Counted from the stretch's first letter, positions 32,147-40,153 are shown. The stretch is 51,092 nucleotides of DNA from Acidaminobacter sp. (GCA_009881125.1 WXFH01000035.1:1-51092); one strand, 5' to 3'. Notes: a model not told the origin generated them from the sequence alone. Program-made: numbers and translations.

Positions 32147-32773
32147 ATGTCATACGATGAAATGAAGCTCAAAGCCAAGGAACACCTCAGCGGAAATTGG
32201 CCTGTCGTCATCATTACAGTCCTCATTTTCCTGGCACTGACACAGCTCTTCACAAACCAGGACCGCGTCGTCACCCTGTCAAACGGCGAAAGTATGCTCA
32301 GTCCCTCATCTGCTTTCTTCAATCTGCTCAGCTTTATTCTGACCGGCCCTCTGACCTACGGACTCATGGTGTTTTTCAGACGACTCAGAGAGCAAACCGC
32401 AGACATCAAGGACCTCTTTGTGGGCTTTAAGCGCTTTGGCGACACTTTTCTGCTGAATCTGCTGACTACCCTTTTTATTGCCCTTTGGTCACTACTCCTG
32501 ATCGTCCCCGGCATTATAGCCGCCATCCGCTACACCATGGCTTATCTGATCATGACAGAGAACCCTGACATGACCACTCTCGAGTCCATTACCGCTTCCA
32601 AGATGATGATGGAAGGACACAAGATGGAGTTTTTCAGCTTTGCCCTCAGCTTCATTGGCTGGTTTCTCCTCGGCATAGCGACCTTTGGGTTGGGCTTCCT
32701 CTACGTCATTCCGTACTACAATGCCTCAAAAGTCGAGTTTTACGAAAATCTTAAGCGAGGCACAGTTTATTAG
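32147..32773 (+). CDS. DUF975-family membrane protein
   Basis: A 208-residue integral membrane protein of four to five helices. The DUF975 marks are the N-terminal KLKAKEHLSGNWPVVIITVLIF, then FRRLREQTADIKDLFVGFKRFGDTFLLNLL and VPGIIAAIRYTMAYLIMTENPDM. Its function is unknown, though the family recurs near envelope-stress modules. ATG 32147 follows AGGAGG. The 108-base gap after the previous gene contains TATAAT and may hold a second promoter. Confidence 0.86.
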   Translation: MSYDEMKLKAKEHLSGNWPVVIITVLIFLALTQLFTNQDRVVTLSNGESMLSPSSAFFNLLSFILTGPLTYGLMVFFRRLREQTADIKDLFVGFKRFGDTFLLNLLTTLFIALWSLLLIVPGIIAAIRYTMAYLIMTENPDMTTLESITASKMMMEGHKMEFFSFALSFIGWFLLGIATFGLGFLYVIPYYNASKVEFYENLKRGTVY

Positions 32774-32805
32774 TGCTGTTATTAAAGTGAGAGTCAAAAA
32801 AACAT

Positions 32806-32850
32806 AACGGGAAATGGACGCCTTCTTACGGCTCCATTTCCCGTTTTTTA
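32806..32850 (+). terminator. Terminator of the DUF2089/SHOCT operon
   Basis: AACGGGAAATGGA and TCCATTTCCCGTT form a 13-bp stem followed by TTTTTTA. Confidence 0.88.
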
Positions 32851-32872
32851 TGCCGATGGTCACCTTTCAAGA

Positions 32873-32928
32873 TGAAACTCGGTGTCAGACACCGAGTTTC
32901 ATCTCAGACACCGAGTTTCATCTCACAC
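32873..32928. repeat. Double short-core GTGTCAGACAC hairpin
   Basis: GATGAAACTCGGTGTCAGAC plus ACCGAGTTTCATC forms a perfect hairpin, directly followed by a second copy of its right half (CAGACACCGAGTTTCATC) and a degenerate third. Confidence 0.72.
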
Positions 32929-32961
32929 CAAATTTCATCCACCAAGCTTCACCAACGCTGT

Positions 32962-33654
32962 TTATAGCCCAGGCCCCAGTATAACTTCAACCCGCTCTTC
33001 AGCCTCCAGCGTCGACTCCGTGACCGTGCAGTCCACCGCGATCACCTCTCCGCCCCGCTGCGAAAGTCTTCTGAGCGCCTCCCCAAACTCGGGATGCATG
33101 GTATCATTCGGTTCGAAATACCGAACCCCTTTCATCTGCACTATGAAAACCACCAGCGCCTCATACCCGTCTTCAAGACATGCCATCAGCTCATTGAGGT
33201 GCTTGACCCCCCGCTGCGTTGGGGCATCCGGGAAGCGAACCACGCCATCTTCCTCAAGGGTCACACCTTTGACCTCGACAAATACTTTTCGCGTCTCCGT
33301 CTCAAGGTAAAAGTCAAAGCGGGAGTTCCCATATTTCTGTTCCGGTTTGATCAGACGAAGCCCTTGAAAAAAGCCGCTCGTCTCCGCCCACTCCTTGAAA
33401 ACCTTATTGGGCGCCTGGCTGTCCATGTTGACGAGCCGCTCCCCTTTCCAAACCGAGATCAAATCAAACTTGGTTTTTCTCCCGGGATGGTCGCATTCTT
33501 GAACCAGCACCCTGGCCCCTTCCGTCAGCAGTTCCCTGCACCGGCCAGTATTCTTCACATGACAGATCTCCTCGTTCCCGTCGACTTCAACGTGCGCAAT
33601 GAAGCGGTTCGGCCGCTTGAGAAAAACGCCGTCCTTCATATTAGGATATCTCAT
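32962..33654 (-). CDS. sfsA: SfsA-family nuclease-like protein
   Basis: A 230-residue SfsA (sugar fermentation stimulation) protein; structurally it pairs an OB-fold with a PD-(D/E)XK nuclease-like domain. Visible are CHVKNTGRCRELL, KFDLISV, SRFDFYL and the conserved VFVEVKGVTLEEDGVVRFPDAPTQRGVKHLNEL, where Glu-Val-Lys is the nuclease-type motif. ATG 33654 overlaps the end of the symporter gene by 14 bases, so the two are translationally coupled. Its biological function is not established. Confidence 0.92.
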   Translation of the reverse strand: MRYPNMKDGVFLKRPNRFIAHVEVDGNEEICHVKNTGRCRELLTEGARVLVQECDHPGRKTKFDLISVWKGERLVNMDSQAPNKVFKEWAETSGFFQGLRLIKPEQKYGNSRFDFYLETETRKVFVEVKGVTLEEDGVVRFPDAPTQRGVKHLNELMACLEDGYEALVVFIVQMKGVRYFEPNDTMHPEFGEALRRLSQRGGEVIAVDCTVTESTLEAEERVEVILGPGL

Positions 33655-35035
33655 TATGATTTTGCCTCCCTCTCGCCCAGCCTGTGAGCATTATAGCGAC
33701 CGGTCCGCCAACCCCAATCAGAATGGGATTGAACCAAGAAGGGAGCAGCCACTGACCCCCAAAGACCAGAATCGGTCCAGCCGCCATGGCCACATAAGCA
33801 TAGCCTTTTGCCACTTTCCCGGGCAAAAACAGCGCCATGGCCAGAGGCGCGAACGCCACAGCCCCTCTGAGCCCCATGGAGATAAAACTCCACCCAAGAA
33901 TCCCAGAGCCCAGATTGCCGATGGTCATCACACCCGACAACACCAGCACTACAAAAATCACCAGCCGCGTCACAAACAACATTTTCCTGTCGCTGGCGTT
34001 CGGCGCGACATAAACCTTAAACAGATCCTGGCCCACCATAGCGCTGATCCCAAGCGCCATCCCGGCGCCGCTGCCCACCAGCGTCACCAGCAGCGTCGCC
34101 AAAACAGCACCGGCCAACACCGGCGGCAGATAGCTCATAACGAAGACAGGCAGCGCATAGACCGGATCCATACCGGGCGCCTGGATTCTCATAAACATCC
34201 CTACATAAATCCCCGCAAGCCCAATCAGCGGAATCAGCAACATGCTGATCCACGCCCCTTGTCTGGAAGTCTTTAAAGTCTTCGCAGCAATGATCGCCTG
34301 AATATACACCTGACCGGTGACAACCCCGACCACAACGGACACCACAGACCCCATATTGACAATGAGTCCACGGGAAAACAGATCGAAGTAAACGGCTTCC
34401 GGAAGTGCCAGACGAAACGCCGACACGCCGCCCTGCAGCTTCACTGCAAGCACGCCGCAAAGTCCAACCCCAAGATACATCAGCAGGGCTTTAAGCACCC
34501 CAACTATGCCCGTCCCCCAAACGCCGCCAAAAATGACGTAGGCCATCATGAGGAGCAGCACCAGAATAGTGGCGCTGACCGGCCCAAGACTGCTCAACGC
34601 TGTGATCAAGGCAATTCCGGACAGAAATTGTGAGATGATGCTTAAAAAACTGCCCAGACTCGTCAACACCGCAGACAACATAGCTGCAGTTCTGCCATAT
34701 TCCGCGGAGATCATCTGAGGCAGCGTCACATGTCCGCTTTGATACAAGGGTTTTGCGAAAAACAGACCTAAAATCAGGCATCCAAAGCCATTCCCCAGTG
34801 TGAACCACCAAGCTGAAAACCCCTCTGTAAAAGCAAGCTGCGCTGTTCCAATAGTCGATGCCCCACCCACCAGCGTCCCGATGATCGTCCCCGCCACAAT
34901 CCCGGAGCCCGCACGTCTCCCGCCGCTGGTAAAATCGCTGCTCGAATTAATCTGACGTCCCGAATAGAGCCCACCCAAAGTCATAATAACCAGTACTATG
35001 GCTGCTCCAATATAATGCGACAATTCCATTGTCAT
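33641..35035 (-). CDS. Sodium:solute symporter (SSS) family transporter
   Basis: A 464-residue, 13-helix LeuT-fold transporter of the sodium/solute symporter family. Features include YSGRQINSSSDFTSGGRRAGSG, TIIGTLVGGASTIGTAQLAFTEGFSAWWFTLG, and AGAVLATLLVTLVGSGAGMALG, the helix 8 region with the second sodium site. The substrate is not evident; pantothenate, proline or acetate are family options. ATG 35035 follows AGGAGGT. It overlaps sfsA. Confidence 0.85.
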   Translation of the reverse strand: MTMELSHYIGAAIVLVIMTLGGLYSGRQINSSSDFTSGGRRAGSGIVAGTIIGTLVGGASTIGTAQLAFTEGFSAWWFTLGNGFGCLILGLFFAKPLYQSGHVTLPQMISAEYGRTAAMLSAVLTSLGSFLSIISQFLSGIALITALSSLGPVSATILVLLLMMAYVIFGGVWGTGIVGVLKALLMYLGVGLCGVLAVKLQGGVSAFRLALPEAVYFDLFSRGLIVNMGSVVSVVVGVVTGQVYIQAIIAAKTLKTSRQGAWISMLLIPLIGLAGIYVGMFMRIQAPGMDPVYALPVFVMSYLPPVLAGAVLATLLVTLVGSGAGMALGISAMVGQDLFKVYVAPNASDRKMLFVTRLVIFVVLVLSGVMTIGNLGSGILGWSFISMGLRGAVAFAPLAMALFLPGKVAKGYAYVAMAAGPILVFGGQWLLPSWFNPILIGVGGPVAIMLTGWARGRQNHNEIS

Positions 35036-35090
35036 GATGTCACGACCTCCTAGAAGTAAGCGAACCTTCGCTGCTCTCATATCCCCCGAA

Positions 35091-35160
35091 AAACAATAAA
35101 GGGAGAAGACCCGTTCAGTGCCCCGCTGCTCAGCGACGCCCTGTTCGTACCCTCTCCCCT
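35091..35160 (-). terminator. Branched terminator of the wall-protein gene
   Basis: On the minus strand GGGGAGA pairs with TCTTCTCCC over an inner GTCGCTG/CAGCGG stem, followed by TTTATTGTTTTT. It lies between the stop at 35182 and the symporter start. I considered a riboswitch here but matched no class. Confidence 0.55.
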
Positions 35161-35181
35161 GGATTATACCTTTTATTTCAA

Positions 35182-36009
35182 CTACATCCCAGACTCAAAT
35201 GCCTTTTGAATCGCATCCTGGTGCTTGCTGTCCACTTTATTGGTGGAATGCGTCCGACTGTTCAGGAAGTGAATATCAAAGTGTCCATCCATGCCATTGC
35301 CTTTGACCGCATCCAGGTTTTGCCCTGTGCCAAAGCCGCCGCTTCGATTGCTGACCACCACAACCTCTGGCTTGTCATCCCTTCCGGCATGCGGCATTGC
35401 GGTCATGGACGCAGCAATTCTATACCCGTCAATTTCCACGATGACCGGACGCCGGGTCCAGTTCCAGCTGCCGCCCGCGATTTCTTTCAAAATGGCCGTG
35501 TCCTCTTTGGTCAGCGTCTCCACATCCGCGTGGTTTCCGCCGTATGTACGCTTGATCTGCATCTTCAATCCCGTTTGAACGTCGATCACAGTCGCGACGT
35601 CCCCTCTGGCGTAAATGCTCTTAACGTCGTCAAACCACGGCAATTTCTGCGCGCTTTTCGTCGCAGCTGCATTCGCCCTTGAGACCCCGCCCCTTGAAAT
35701 TGGCTTATCCACACCCAAAAGCCCGGTAATTTTGCCGATGGTCTGCGCACCCGCAACCCCATCCGCCGTCAAACCGTTGGCTTTCTGAAAATTTGCAACC
35801 GAAGACTTTGTCACACTGCCAAAGTAACCGGTAATATCCACAGAAAAATACCCAAGTTGTTTCAAATCCCGCTGCAATTCAGCCACATCAGTGCTTTGAA
35901 TTCCCTGCTTCAACAGTGCGCCTGTGTAAGCAAACCCGGCAGGCTGGAAAGCTGAAGTCGTGAAAGCCAGTGCTGCGACTAGCACAGCAATTTTCATTTT
36001 TGATATCAC
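35182..36009 (-). CDS. Peptidoglycan-binding protein with conserved His-rich C-terminal domain
   Basis: An exported 275-residue protein. The signal peptide (about 1-28) is followed by a PG_binding_1 domain (about 35-95, STDVAELQRDLKQLGYFSVDITGYFGSVTKSSVANFQKANGLTADG split as three helices). The C-terminal domain (about 125-275) has AMPHAGRDD, GHFDIHFLNSRTHST and DSKHQDAI with conserved His/Asp that could be catalytic; I cannot assign a class. GTG 36009 was chosen because GGAGG is seven bases ahead. A c-di-AMP riboswitch precedes it, as for wall hydrolases elsewhere. Confidence 0.8.
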   Translation of the reverse strand: MISKMKIAVLVAALAFTTSAFQPAGFAYTGALLKQGIQSTDVAELQRDLKQLGYFSVDITGYFGSVTKSSVANFQKANGLTADGVAGAQTIGKITGLLGVDKPISRGGVSRANAAATKSAQKLPWFDDVKSIYARGDVATVIDVQTGLKMQIKRTYGGNHADVETLTKEDTAILKEIAGGSWNWTRRPVIVEIDGYRIAASMTAMPHAGRDDKPEVVVVSNRSGGFGTGQNLDAVKGNGMDGHFDIHFLNSRTHSTNKVDSKHQDAIQKAFESGM

Positions 36010-36027
36010 TCGTGTTCCTCCTCTTTT

Positions 36028-36141
36028 AAGCTGACGAGGTTAGTTGACGGGTTAGGTAAAAGAGTTCACCCCACCGTTTGCACGGTTTCACCCCAAGGTA
36101 GTTCGTCCCCCGCTCTTCAATTTCGAAGATTAAGCATCAGT
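36028..36141 (-). promoter_or_regulatory. c-di-AMP riboswitch (ydaO-yuaA class)
   Basis: Minus strand leader with the conserved pieces of the class: GAGCGGGGGACGAAC, CCTTGGGGTGAAACC, a repeat TGGGGTGAAC, then CCCGTCAACTAACCTCGTCAGC (B. subtilis ydaO has CCGUCAGCUAACCUCGUAAGC). It ends 18 bases before the wall-protein start codon. In this class, c-di-AMP binding usually switches expression off. TATACT at 36145-36150 may be its -10. Confidence 0.85.
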
Positions 36142-36211
36142 AAGAGTATAACATAATATTTAATTGAAGCCTACTGCGAACCTTAGGTTGAGCTCAAATT
36201 GTAATGTTTCC

Positions 36212-36619
36212 CTATGCCCTTTGCTCAATCTCGGTGACACATTCCGTTTTGATTTTCTCCACCAGGAACTGAAGACCATCAATGACATTCGGTCGAATAT
36301 CGCCGCCAATCAAGACAAACATGATGTCATCCCCTACCTCAAGCTGCCCTTCATTCAGCCACACCTTGATATAATAGATCCCATCAAGTTGACGCGCTTC
36401 TTCGATGGCTGCCTCCACTTTGTCCGCATCATAGGAAAAAGTCATTCCCTTGACTTCAGTTCCATCATCTATGCCTTGCCGGACCAAAGCCTTGGGCGTT
36501 TCTCTGACGACCCCGTTGTGTACTAAAAACATCCCGACACGGGAAGCGTTTGGATCCATCTTAGCTTCTTTTAGCCACAGCTCCATGGATGGGGATGGTT
36601 TTTTGTTAGTCAGTTTCAT
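36212..36619 (-). CDS. moaE: MoaE-type molybdopterin synthase catalytic subunit
   Basis: A 135-residue protein of the MoaE type that makes molybdopterin from cyclic pyranopterin. The segments VGMFLVHNGVVRETPKALVRQG and MTFSYDADKVEAAIEEARQLDGIYYIKVWLNEGQLEVGDDIMFVLIGGDIRPNVIDGLQFLVEKIKTECVTE follow the clostridial variant. No moaD or other moa gene is nearby. ATG 36619 follows AAAGGAG. Confidence 0.82.
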   Translation of the reverse strand: MKLTNKKPSPSMELWLKEAKMDPNASRVGMFLVHNGVVRETPKALVRQGIDDGTEVKGMTFSYDADKVEAAIEEARQLDGIYYIKVWLNEGQLEVGDDIMFVLIGGDIRPNVIDGLQFLVEKIKTECVTEIEQRA

Positions 36620-36783
36620 GGTTTACACTCCTTTGAGTTTGAGGGACATATTCTAATAATTGCTTCACGATTTCGAAATTAGTACAACTTACTTAGATAA
36701 ACCAAGTTATTTGTATTGTAACAAACATTGATTCCATGTCAACGAATGAAGAGAATGATTTGATGATGCGAGCAACTTTTTAA

Positions 36784-36942
36784 TGAGTGTCAGACACTCA
36801 CTTGAACTGAGTGTCAGACACTCACTTGAACTTAGTGTCAGACACTCACTTGAACTTAGTGTCAGACACTCACTTGATCTTGGTGTCTGACACTCAGTTG
36901 AACTCGGTGTCTGACACTCAGTTGATCTTGGTGTCAGACACG
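36784..36942. repeat. 24-bp tandem array, about seven units
   Basis: Four units of GAGTGTCAGACACTCACTTG plus AACT, then three of the other array's type (GGTGTCTGACACTCAGTTGA). Each unit contains a near-perfect palindrome. The following GGTAACATTTCTGTAATATT matches the tail at 10068. No spacers, no repeat-encoded gene with a binding site. The 434-base gap 36620-37053 otherwise holds only the terminator below and AT-rich DNA. Confidence 0.88.
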
Positions 36943-36975
36943 GTAACATTTCTGTAATATTAGCATAACGACAGA

Positions 36976-37014
36976 AGACCATGAGCAAAGATTTAAAGTC
37001 TCTGCCGATGGTCT
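36976..37014 (-). terminator. Probable terminator of the first EAT permease
   Basis: AGACCAT and ATGGTCT form the base of a hairpin with further partial pairing; the right arm contains GCCGATGGT. The T run is weak. Confidence 0.45.
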
Positions 37015-37053
37015 CCTCAACTCACTTCACCTCTATAACACAACCGAATTTCA

Positions 37054-38454
37054 TCAATACCCCTTCGGACGCGGCCAGTAAGACGCCCCATGAGCTATAA
37101 ACCTCGACATATCCAGGGATCTCGACCTGTGCAGCACAAACCACAGTGAGGCCAGAAGATAAAACGCAAAGCCCGCCAGGAGATTGGTCCAATATCCAAA
37201 ATACATGCCAAAGAGAGTTGCTGCTGACAGGACAATGACAATCAGCGCTGGGAACGGATGCCAAGGGGCTATGTAGCCGCGGTCAATAGAGCCAATAGGA
37301 TACATGCGTCTGAATTTGAACATCATGTAGGCGGTCAGCAGGTAAACGAGGAGTGCTGAAAGGATTGAAAACGTGATAACTTGATCCAGCAGTCCCGTGA
37401 ATCCGAAGGCTATGGAAATTGGCATCAGAAAAACAATGGCGCGGTAAGGCGTTTTGTATTTGGGATGAATCGCCGAGAAGGCTTCCGGAATGAGGGTGTC
37501 CCGCGACATGGAATACCATGCCCGGCTTGAGTCTGCGATACATCCATTGGCGCTGGCCAGGCACGCGAGAATGGTACCAACAAAGAGAAGCTGAATGACA
37601 ATAGGCTTTCCGGTCGCCACTGCGGCATCGAAAAGCGGGTAGGTCGAAACGCCCAGCAGATCCGCAGGAACCAGGCCCGAGCTGACAAACCAAGTGATGG
37701 TAGCGCCAATGATCAGCGTCAGGAGACCAACCACAGCGCCTACTGGAAGCGAACGGCCCGTTGAACGGCATTCTTCCGCAGCCAGGGCAGTGCCTTCAAT
37801 GCCAAGATAAAACCAGCAGCCAAACTGAAAGGCCCCCAGAATCCCAATCCAGCCATACGGCAGCCCATTGGTCATTTCACTAAGCTTAATCATGCTTTCT
37901 GAAGGCGAGTAAAATTTGGTGCTGAAGAGCAAAATTATAATCGTAATAAATGCGACGCCTGTCAGAACGATATTGAGATTGAGTGTGGCATGGACACCAC
38001 GGTAATTGAGCCAGGTTAAAAACAGAATGCTGAGGATAATATAAGGCAGCGCCTGTATGTCCGGGCTGATCGTCTTGAGAATCTCGCCAACCACCAGGGA
38101 ATCCGCAGCGGCGAGCATGACGTACTCGAAGACGAGCATCATTCCAATATTAAATGCAGCCAGCGGCCCCAGCAGGTATTTGGCCATGGAATACTGACCG
38201 CCGGCTTCCGGCATAACGGATCCCATTTCCGTGTTGAACATGATCAGAGAAATATAGAGTATGCCAATCACCCAGCAAGCTATAATCGAGCCCAATGATC
38301 CACCTTTGGCAATTGTAAAGTTCCAGCCCATGAATTGACCCACAAGAACAATGCCTACCCCGAGTGCCCAAATATGCATCGGGCCCAACACCTTGGACAG
38401 GTGAGAGCTCGAGGAAGCTTCCTTCGACGCGTTCAGATCAGGTAAATGATCCAT
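37054..38454 (-). CDS. APC-superfamily permease, ethanolamine (EAT) type
   Basis: A 12-helix amino acid-polyamine-choline superfamily permease of 466 residues. MHIWALGVGIVLVGQFMGWNFTIAKGGSLG and the FGCWFYLGIEGTALAAEECRS segment are typical of the ethanolamine transporter group. It is downstream of EutV/EutW and three small membrane proteins whose leader carries ANTAR hairpins, so ethanolamine or a related amine is the likely substrate. ATG 38454 follows AAAGGTGG. Confidence 0.85.
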   Translation of the reverse strand: MDHLPDLNASKEASSSSHLSKVLGPMHIWALGVGIVLVGQFMGWNFTIAKGGSLGSIIACWVIGILYISLIMFNTEMGSVMPEAGGQYSMAKYLLGPLAAFNIGMMLVFEYVMLAAADSLVVGEILKTISPDIQALPYIILSILFLTWLNYRGVHATLNLNIVLTGVAFITIIILLFSTKFYSPSESMIKLSEMTNGLPYGWIGILGAFQFGCWFYLGIEGTALAAEECRSTGRSLPVGAVVGLLTLIIGATITWFVSSGLVPADLLGVSTYPLFDAAVATGKPIVIQLLFVGTILACLASANGCIADSSRAWYSMSRDTLIPEAFSAIHPKYKTPYRAIVFLMPISIAFGFTGLLDQVITFSILSALLVYLLTAYMMFKFRRMYPIGSIDRGYIAPWHPFPALIVIVLSAATLFGMYFGYWTNLLAGFAFYLLASLWFVLHRSRSLDMSRFIAHGASYWPRPKGY

Positions 38455-38476
38455 TTCAGTTCCACCTTTCAGCTAA

Positions 38477-38593
38477 TTAGTCTTCTTTCTTGATGCGGCC
38501 AAGCTCTACACGAATAAAATCTGAAAAGATCAGGTAAGCAAGTACTGCCGATAGTCCCCAGGCCACATAGTTCATCACGCTCCAAAAACTCAT
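38477..38593 (-). CDS. 38-residue membrane protein
   Basis: A short frame between permease and next gene: ATG 38593 has GGAGG ahead, the product begins MSFWSVMNYVAWGLSAVLAY and ends IRVELGRIKKED. It has one membrane helix (about 8-24) and a charged tail. Gaps of three and 22 bases to its neighbours put it in the operon. Possibly a transporter accessory subunit (inference). Confidence 0.75.
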   Translation of the reverse strand: MSFWSVMNYVAWGLSAVLAYLIFSDFIRVELGRIKKED

Positions 38594-38596
38594 TAT

Positions 38597-38890
38597 CTAC
38601 GCCTCCTTGACTTCTATGCTGATCGTTTCCGCGTCACTATACAAACTGTGAATCATGGATTTTAACTCTTTGTCAGACTGGTACAGGATATAAATCAGAT
38701 AAACAAATAAACTCGTGATGACTATGCCAAGGGTCTTGAAGTTAATGGCATAACTGAGCTCACCACTTGTATTTCCAGACATCAGCATAGCCGTCAATAA
38801 TGTAGCGAAGCAAAGGATCATAATAAACATTGAGTCCGCGAGTTCAATCCATAAATTCTTCTTCCCTTTTTTCTTTTCACTGTGCACCAT
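38597..38890 (-). CDS. 97-residue membrane protein of the EAT operon
   Basis: A basic N terminus (VHSEKKKGKKNLW), two hydrophobic segments (about 20-40 and 53-70), then a soluble tail (YQSDKELKSMIHSLYSDAETISIEVKEA). No family recognised. ATG 38890 follows AAAGGGTG. The layout (two helices plus tail) resembles its upstream neighbour, suggesting a small-subunit pair for the permease. Confidence 0.75.
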   Translation of the reverse strand: MVHSEKKKGKKNLWIELADSMFIMILCFATLLTAMLMSGNTSGELSYAINFKTLGIVITSLFVYLIYILYQSDKELKSMIHSLYSDAETISIEVKEA

Positions 38891-38980
38891 AGTTTCACCC
38901 TTTCCCGAATCCTCAACTGATGAATGTTGCAATTGACGACAACGCGGCATTTCAAAATTTGCCCTGTAAGATGTCTGGTT

Positions 38981-39265
38981 TTAGTTTTTCATAGTACCAG
39001 TCTTCTCATCTTCATAAGACAAAAGTTCCTGAACATAAATCTGCCGCTGATTTTTTCTCAGATGAATCAAAACGGCTACTGACGACGCTGTCCCAAAAGC
39101 AATGATCAATCCCGCGGCTGCAATAATTACACCTCTTACAGCGTGATCAGACGCCAAGGTCAAGACGTTGAAAGTAATGTAGATGAGAAGCAGACAAAAT
39201 AATGCCAGAAAAACAATCATGGTAATGCAGTCCGTCGAATAGAGCTTTTGTATCTTTTTTTCCAA
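38981..39265 (-). CDS. 94-residue membrane protein of the EAT operon
   Basis: Two hydrophobic segments (about 13-35 and 44-66) then a charged C-terminal region (HLRKNQRQIYVQELLSYEDEKTG). It uses a TTG start at 39265 directly after AAGGAGGTG. First gene after the ANTAR leader. No known family. Confidence 0.75.
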   Translation of the reverse strand: MEKKIQKLYSTDCITMIVFLALFCLLLIYITFNVLTLASDHAVRGVIIAAAGLIIAFGTASSVAVLIHLRKNQRQIYVQELLSYEDEKTGTMKN

Positions 39266-39348
39266 AGCTTACACCTCCTTAGATTTAAACTGCCGGGTTG
39301 GTTACTTGAAGCGACGGCACGCCAAACGAGAATAATTCAACAAAATTC

Positions 39349-39438
39349 CAAAAACAAAAAATGAGGCATCAAGCCATCATAAAAATGATGGTTTGAAAGC
39401 CTCATTGCTTTCGAAATCCGAATGCGCCGTTGCATTCG
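39349..39438 (-). promoter_or_regulatory. ANTAR-responsive antitermination leader
   Basis: On the minus strand, hairpin P1 (39419-39438) is CGAATGC-AACGGC-GCATTCG and hairpin P2 (39395-39412) is GAAAGC-AATGAG-GCTTTC. Both have six-base loops with A at position 1 and G at position 4, the signature of ANTAR RNA targets. P2 overlaps an intrinsic terminator (39361-39404, GAGGC with GCCTC around CCATCAT/ATGATGG, then TTTTTTG). Bound EutV should block the terminator and allow expression of the small proteins and permease. Confidence 0.88.
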
Positions 39439-39456
39439 TCGTTTTCAGTTGTCATT

Positions 39457-39485
39457 ATATTATCAGACTATTTCGTGAACGTCAA
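39457..39485 (-). promoter_or_regulatory. Promoter of the small-protein/EAT operon
   Basis: Minus strand TTGACG (39480-39485), 17 bases, TAATAT (39457-39462). Its start lies about 20 bases before hairpin P1, and the -35 is just past the end of the eutV gene. Confidence 0.7.
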
Positions 39486-39507
39486 GAACCACAAAGTCCA
39501 CATTGTC

Positions 39508-40080
39508 TTACCCCATGGCAATAATAATGGCCTCTGCGATTTCCTTCATGGTTTTTCTCTGGTCCATGCTCATAGTCCTGATCTTCTTAAACGCCGCCTC
39601 TTCATCCAGGTTATAGTGCTGCTGCAGAATGCCCTTTGCTTTCTCAATCTGCTTCCTCGAATGAAGCGCCTCATTCAAAGTGTCCACTTCCTGAGCCAAA
39701 AGGCTGAACTCCTCGTAACGGGAAACCGCAATATAGCAGGCAGGAATGAGATTTTGTTTATTGATTGGCTTGACGAGATAGGCAAGCACACCCGCCTCTC
39801 TAGCCTCTTCCACCAGCTGTTTCTGGCTGTAGGCGGTTAAAAGCATGACCGGCGCAATTTTCTCCTGATTGAGCAGTTTGGCGGCTTCTATTCCATTCAT
39901 ACCTGGCATTTTTATATCCATCAGGATCAGATCCGGTTTCAGCTTCCTGGCAAGCTCCACTGCGGTTTGACCATCTCCGCATTCGCCGATGGTTTTTATC
40001 TTAGCCTCCGCGAGCATCTCACGCAGATCCTTTCGCGTCACCGGCTCATCTTCAGCAATTATGACTCTTAATGACTTCAC
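39508..40080 (-). CDS. eutV: EutV-type ANTAR response regulator
   Basis: A 190-residue response regulator: receiver domain with Asp11/Asp12 (AEDE) and the phosphorylated Asp55 in LILMDIKMPG, conserved Lys in YLVKPINK, then an ANTAR domain (about 130-188, with RKQIEKAKGILQQHYNLDEEAAFKKIRTMSMDQRKTMKEIAEAII). ANTAR binds paired RNA hairpins to prevent termination. GTG 40080 was chosen because GGGGTG lies six bases ahead and the product then has normal length. It is 73 bases after eutW. Confidence 0.92.
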   Translation of the reverse strand: MKSLRVIIAEDEPVTRKDLREMLAEAKIKTIGECGDGQTAVELARKLKPDLILMDIKMPGMNGIEAAKLLNQEKIAPVMLLTAYSQKQLVEEAREAGVLAYLVKPINKQNLIPACYIAVSRYEEFSLLAQEVDTLNEALHSRKQIEKAKGILQQHYNLDEEAAFKKIRTMSMDQRKTMKEIAEAIIIAMG

Positions 40081-40153
40081 TCGAAACACCCCGCCCATAG
40101 ATCATACTTTCAAGATAACACACTTTCAAACCATATGTTGCAAAGCTTTTCAA

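Noticed and set aside
35091..35160. Riboswitch ahead of the sodium symporter
   Set aside because: Conserved signatures of glycine, T-box, SAM and lysine classes were not found; the structure with its T run fits a terminator of the preceding gene.
36707..36988. ORF with repeated TLSSSECL over the second array
   Set aside because: Same reason: product of the 24-base period, no binding site or homology seen.
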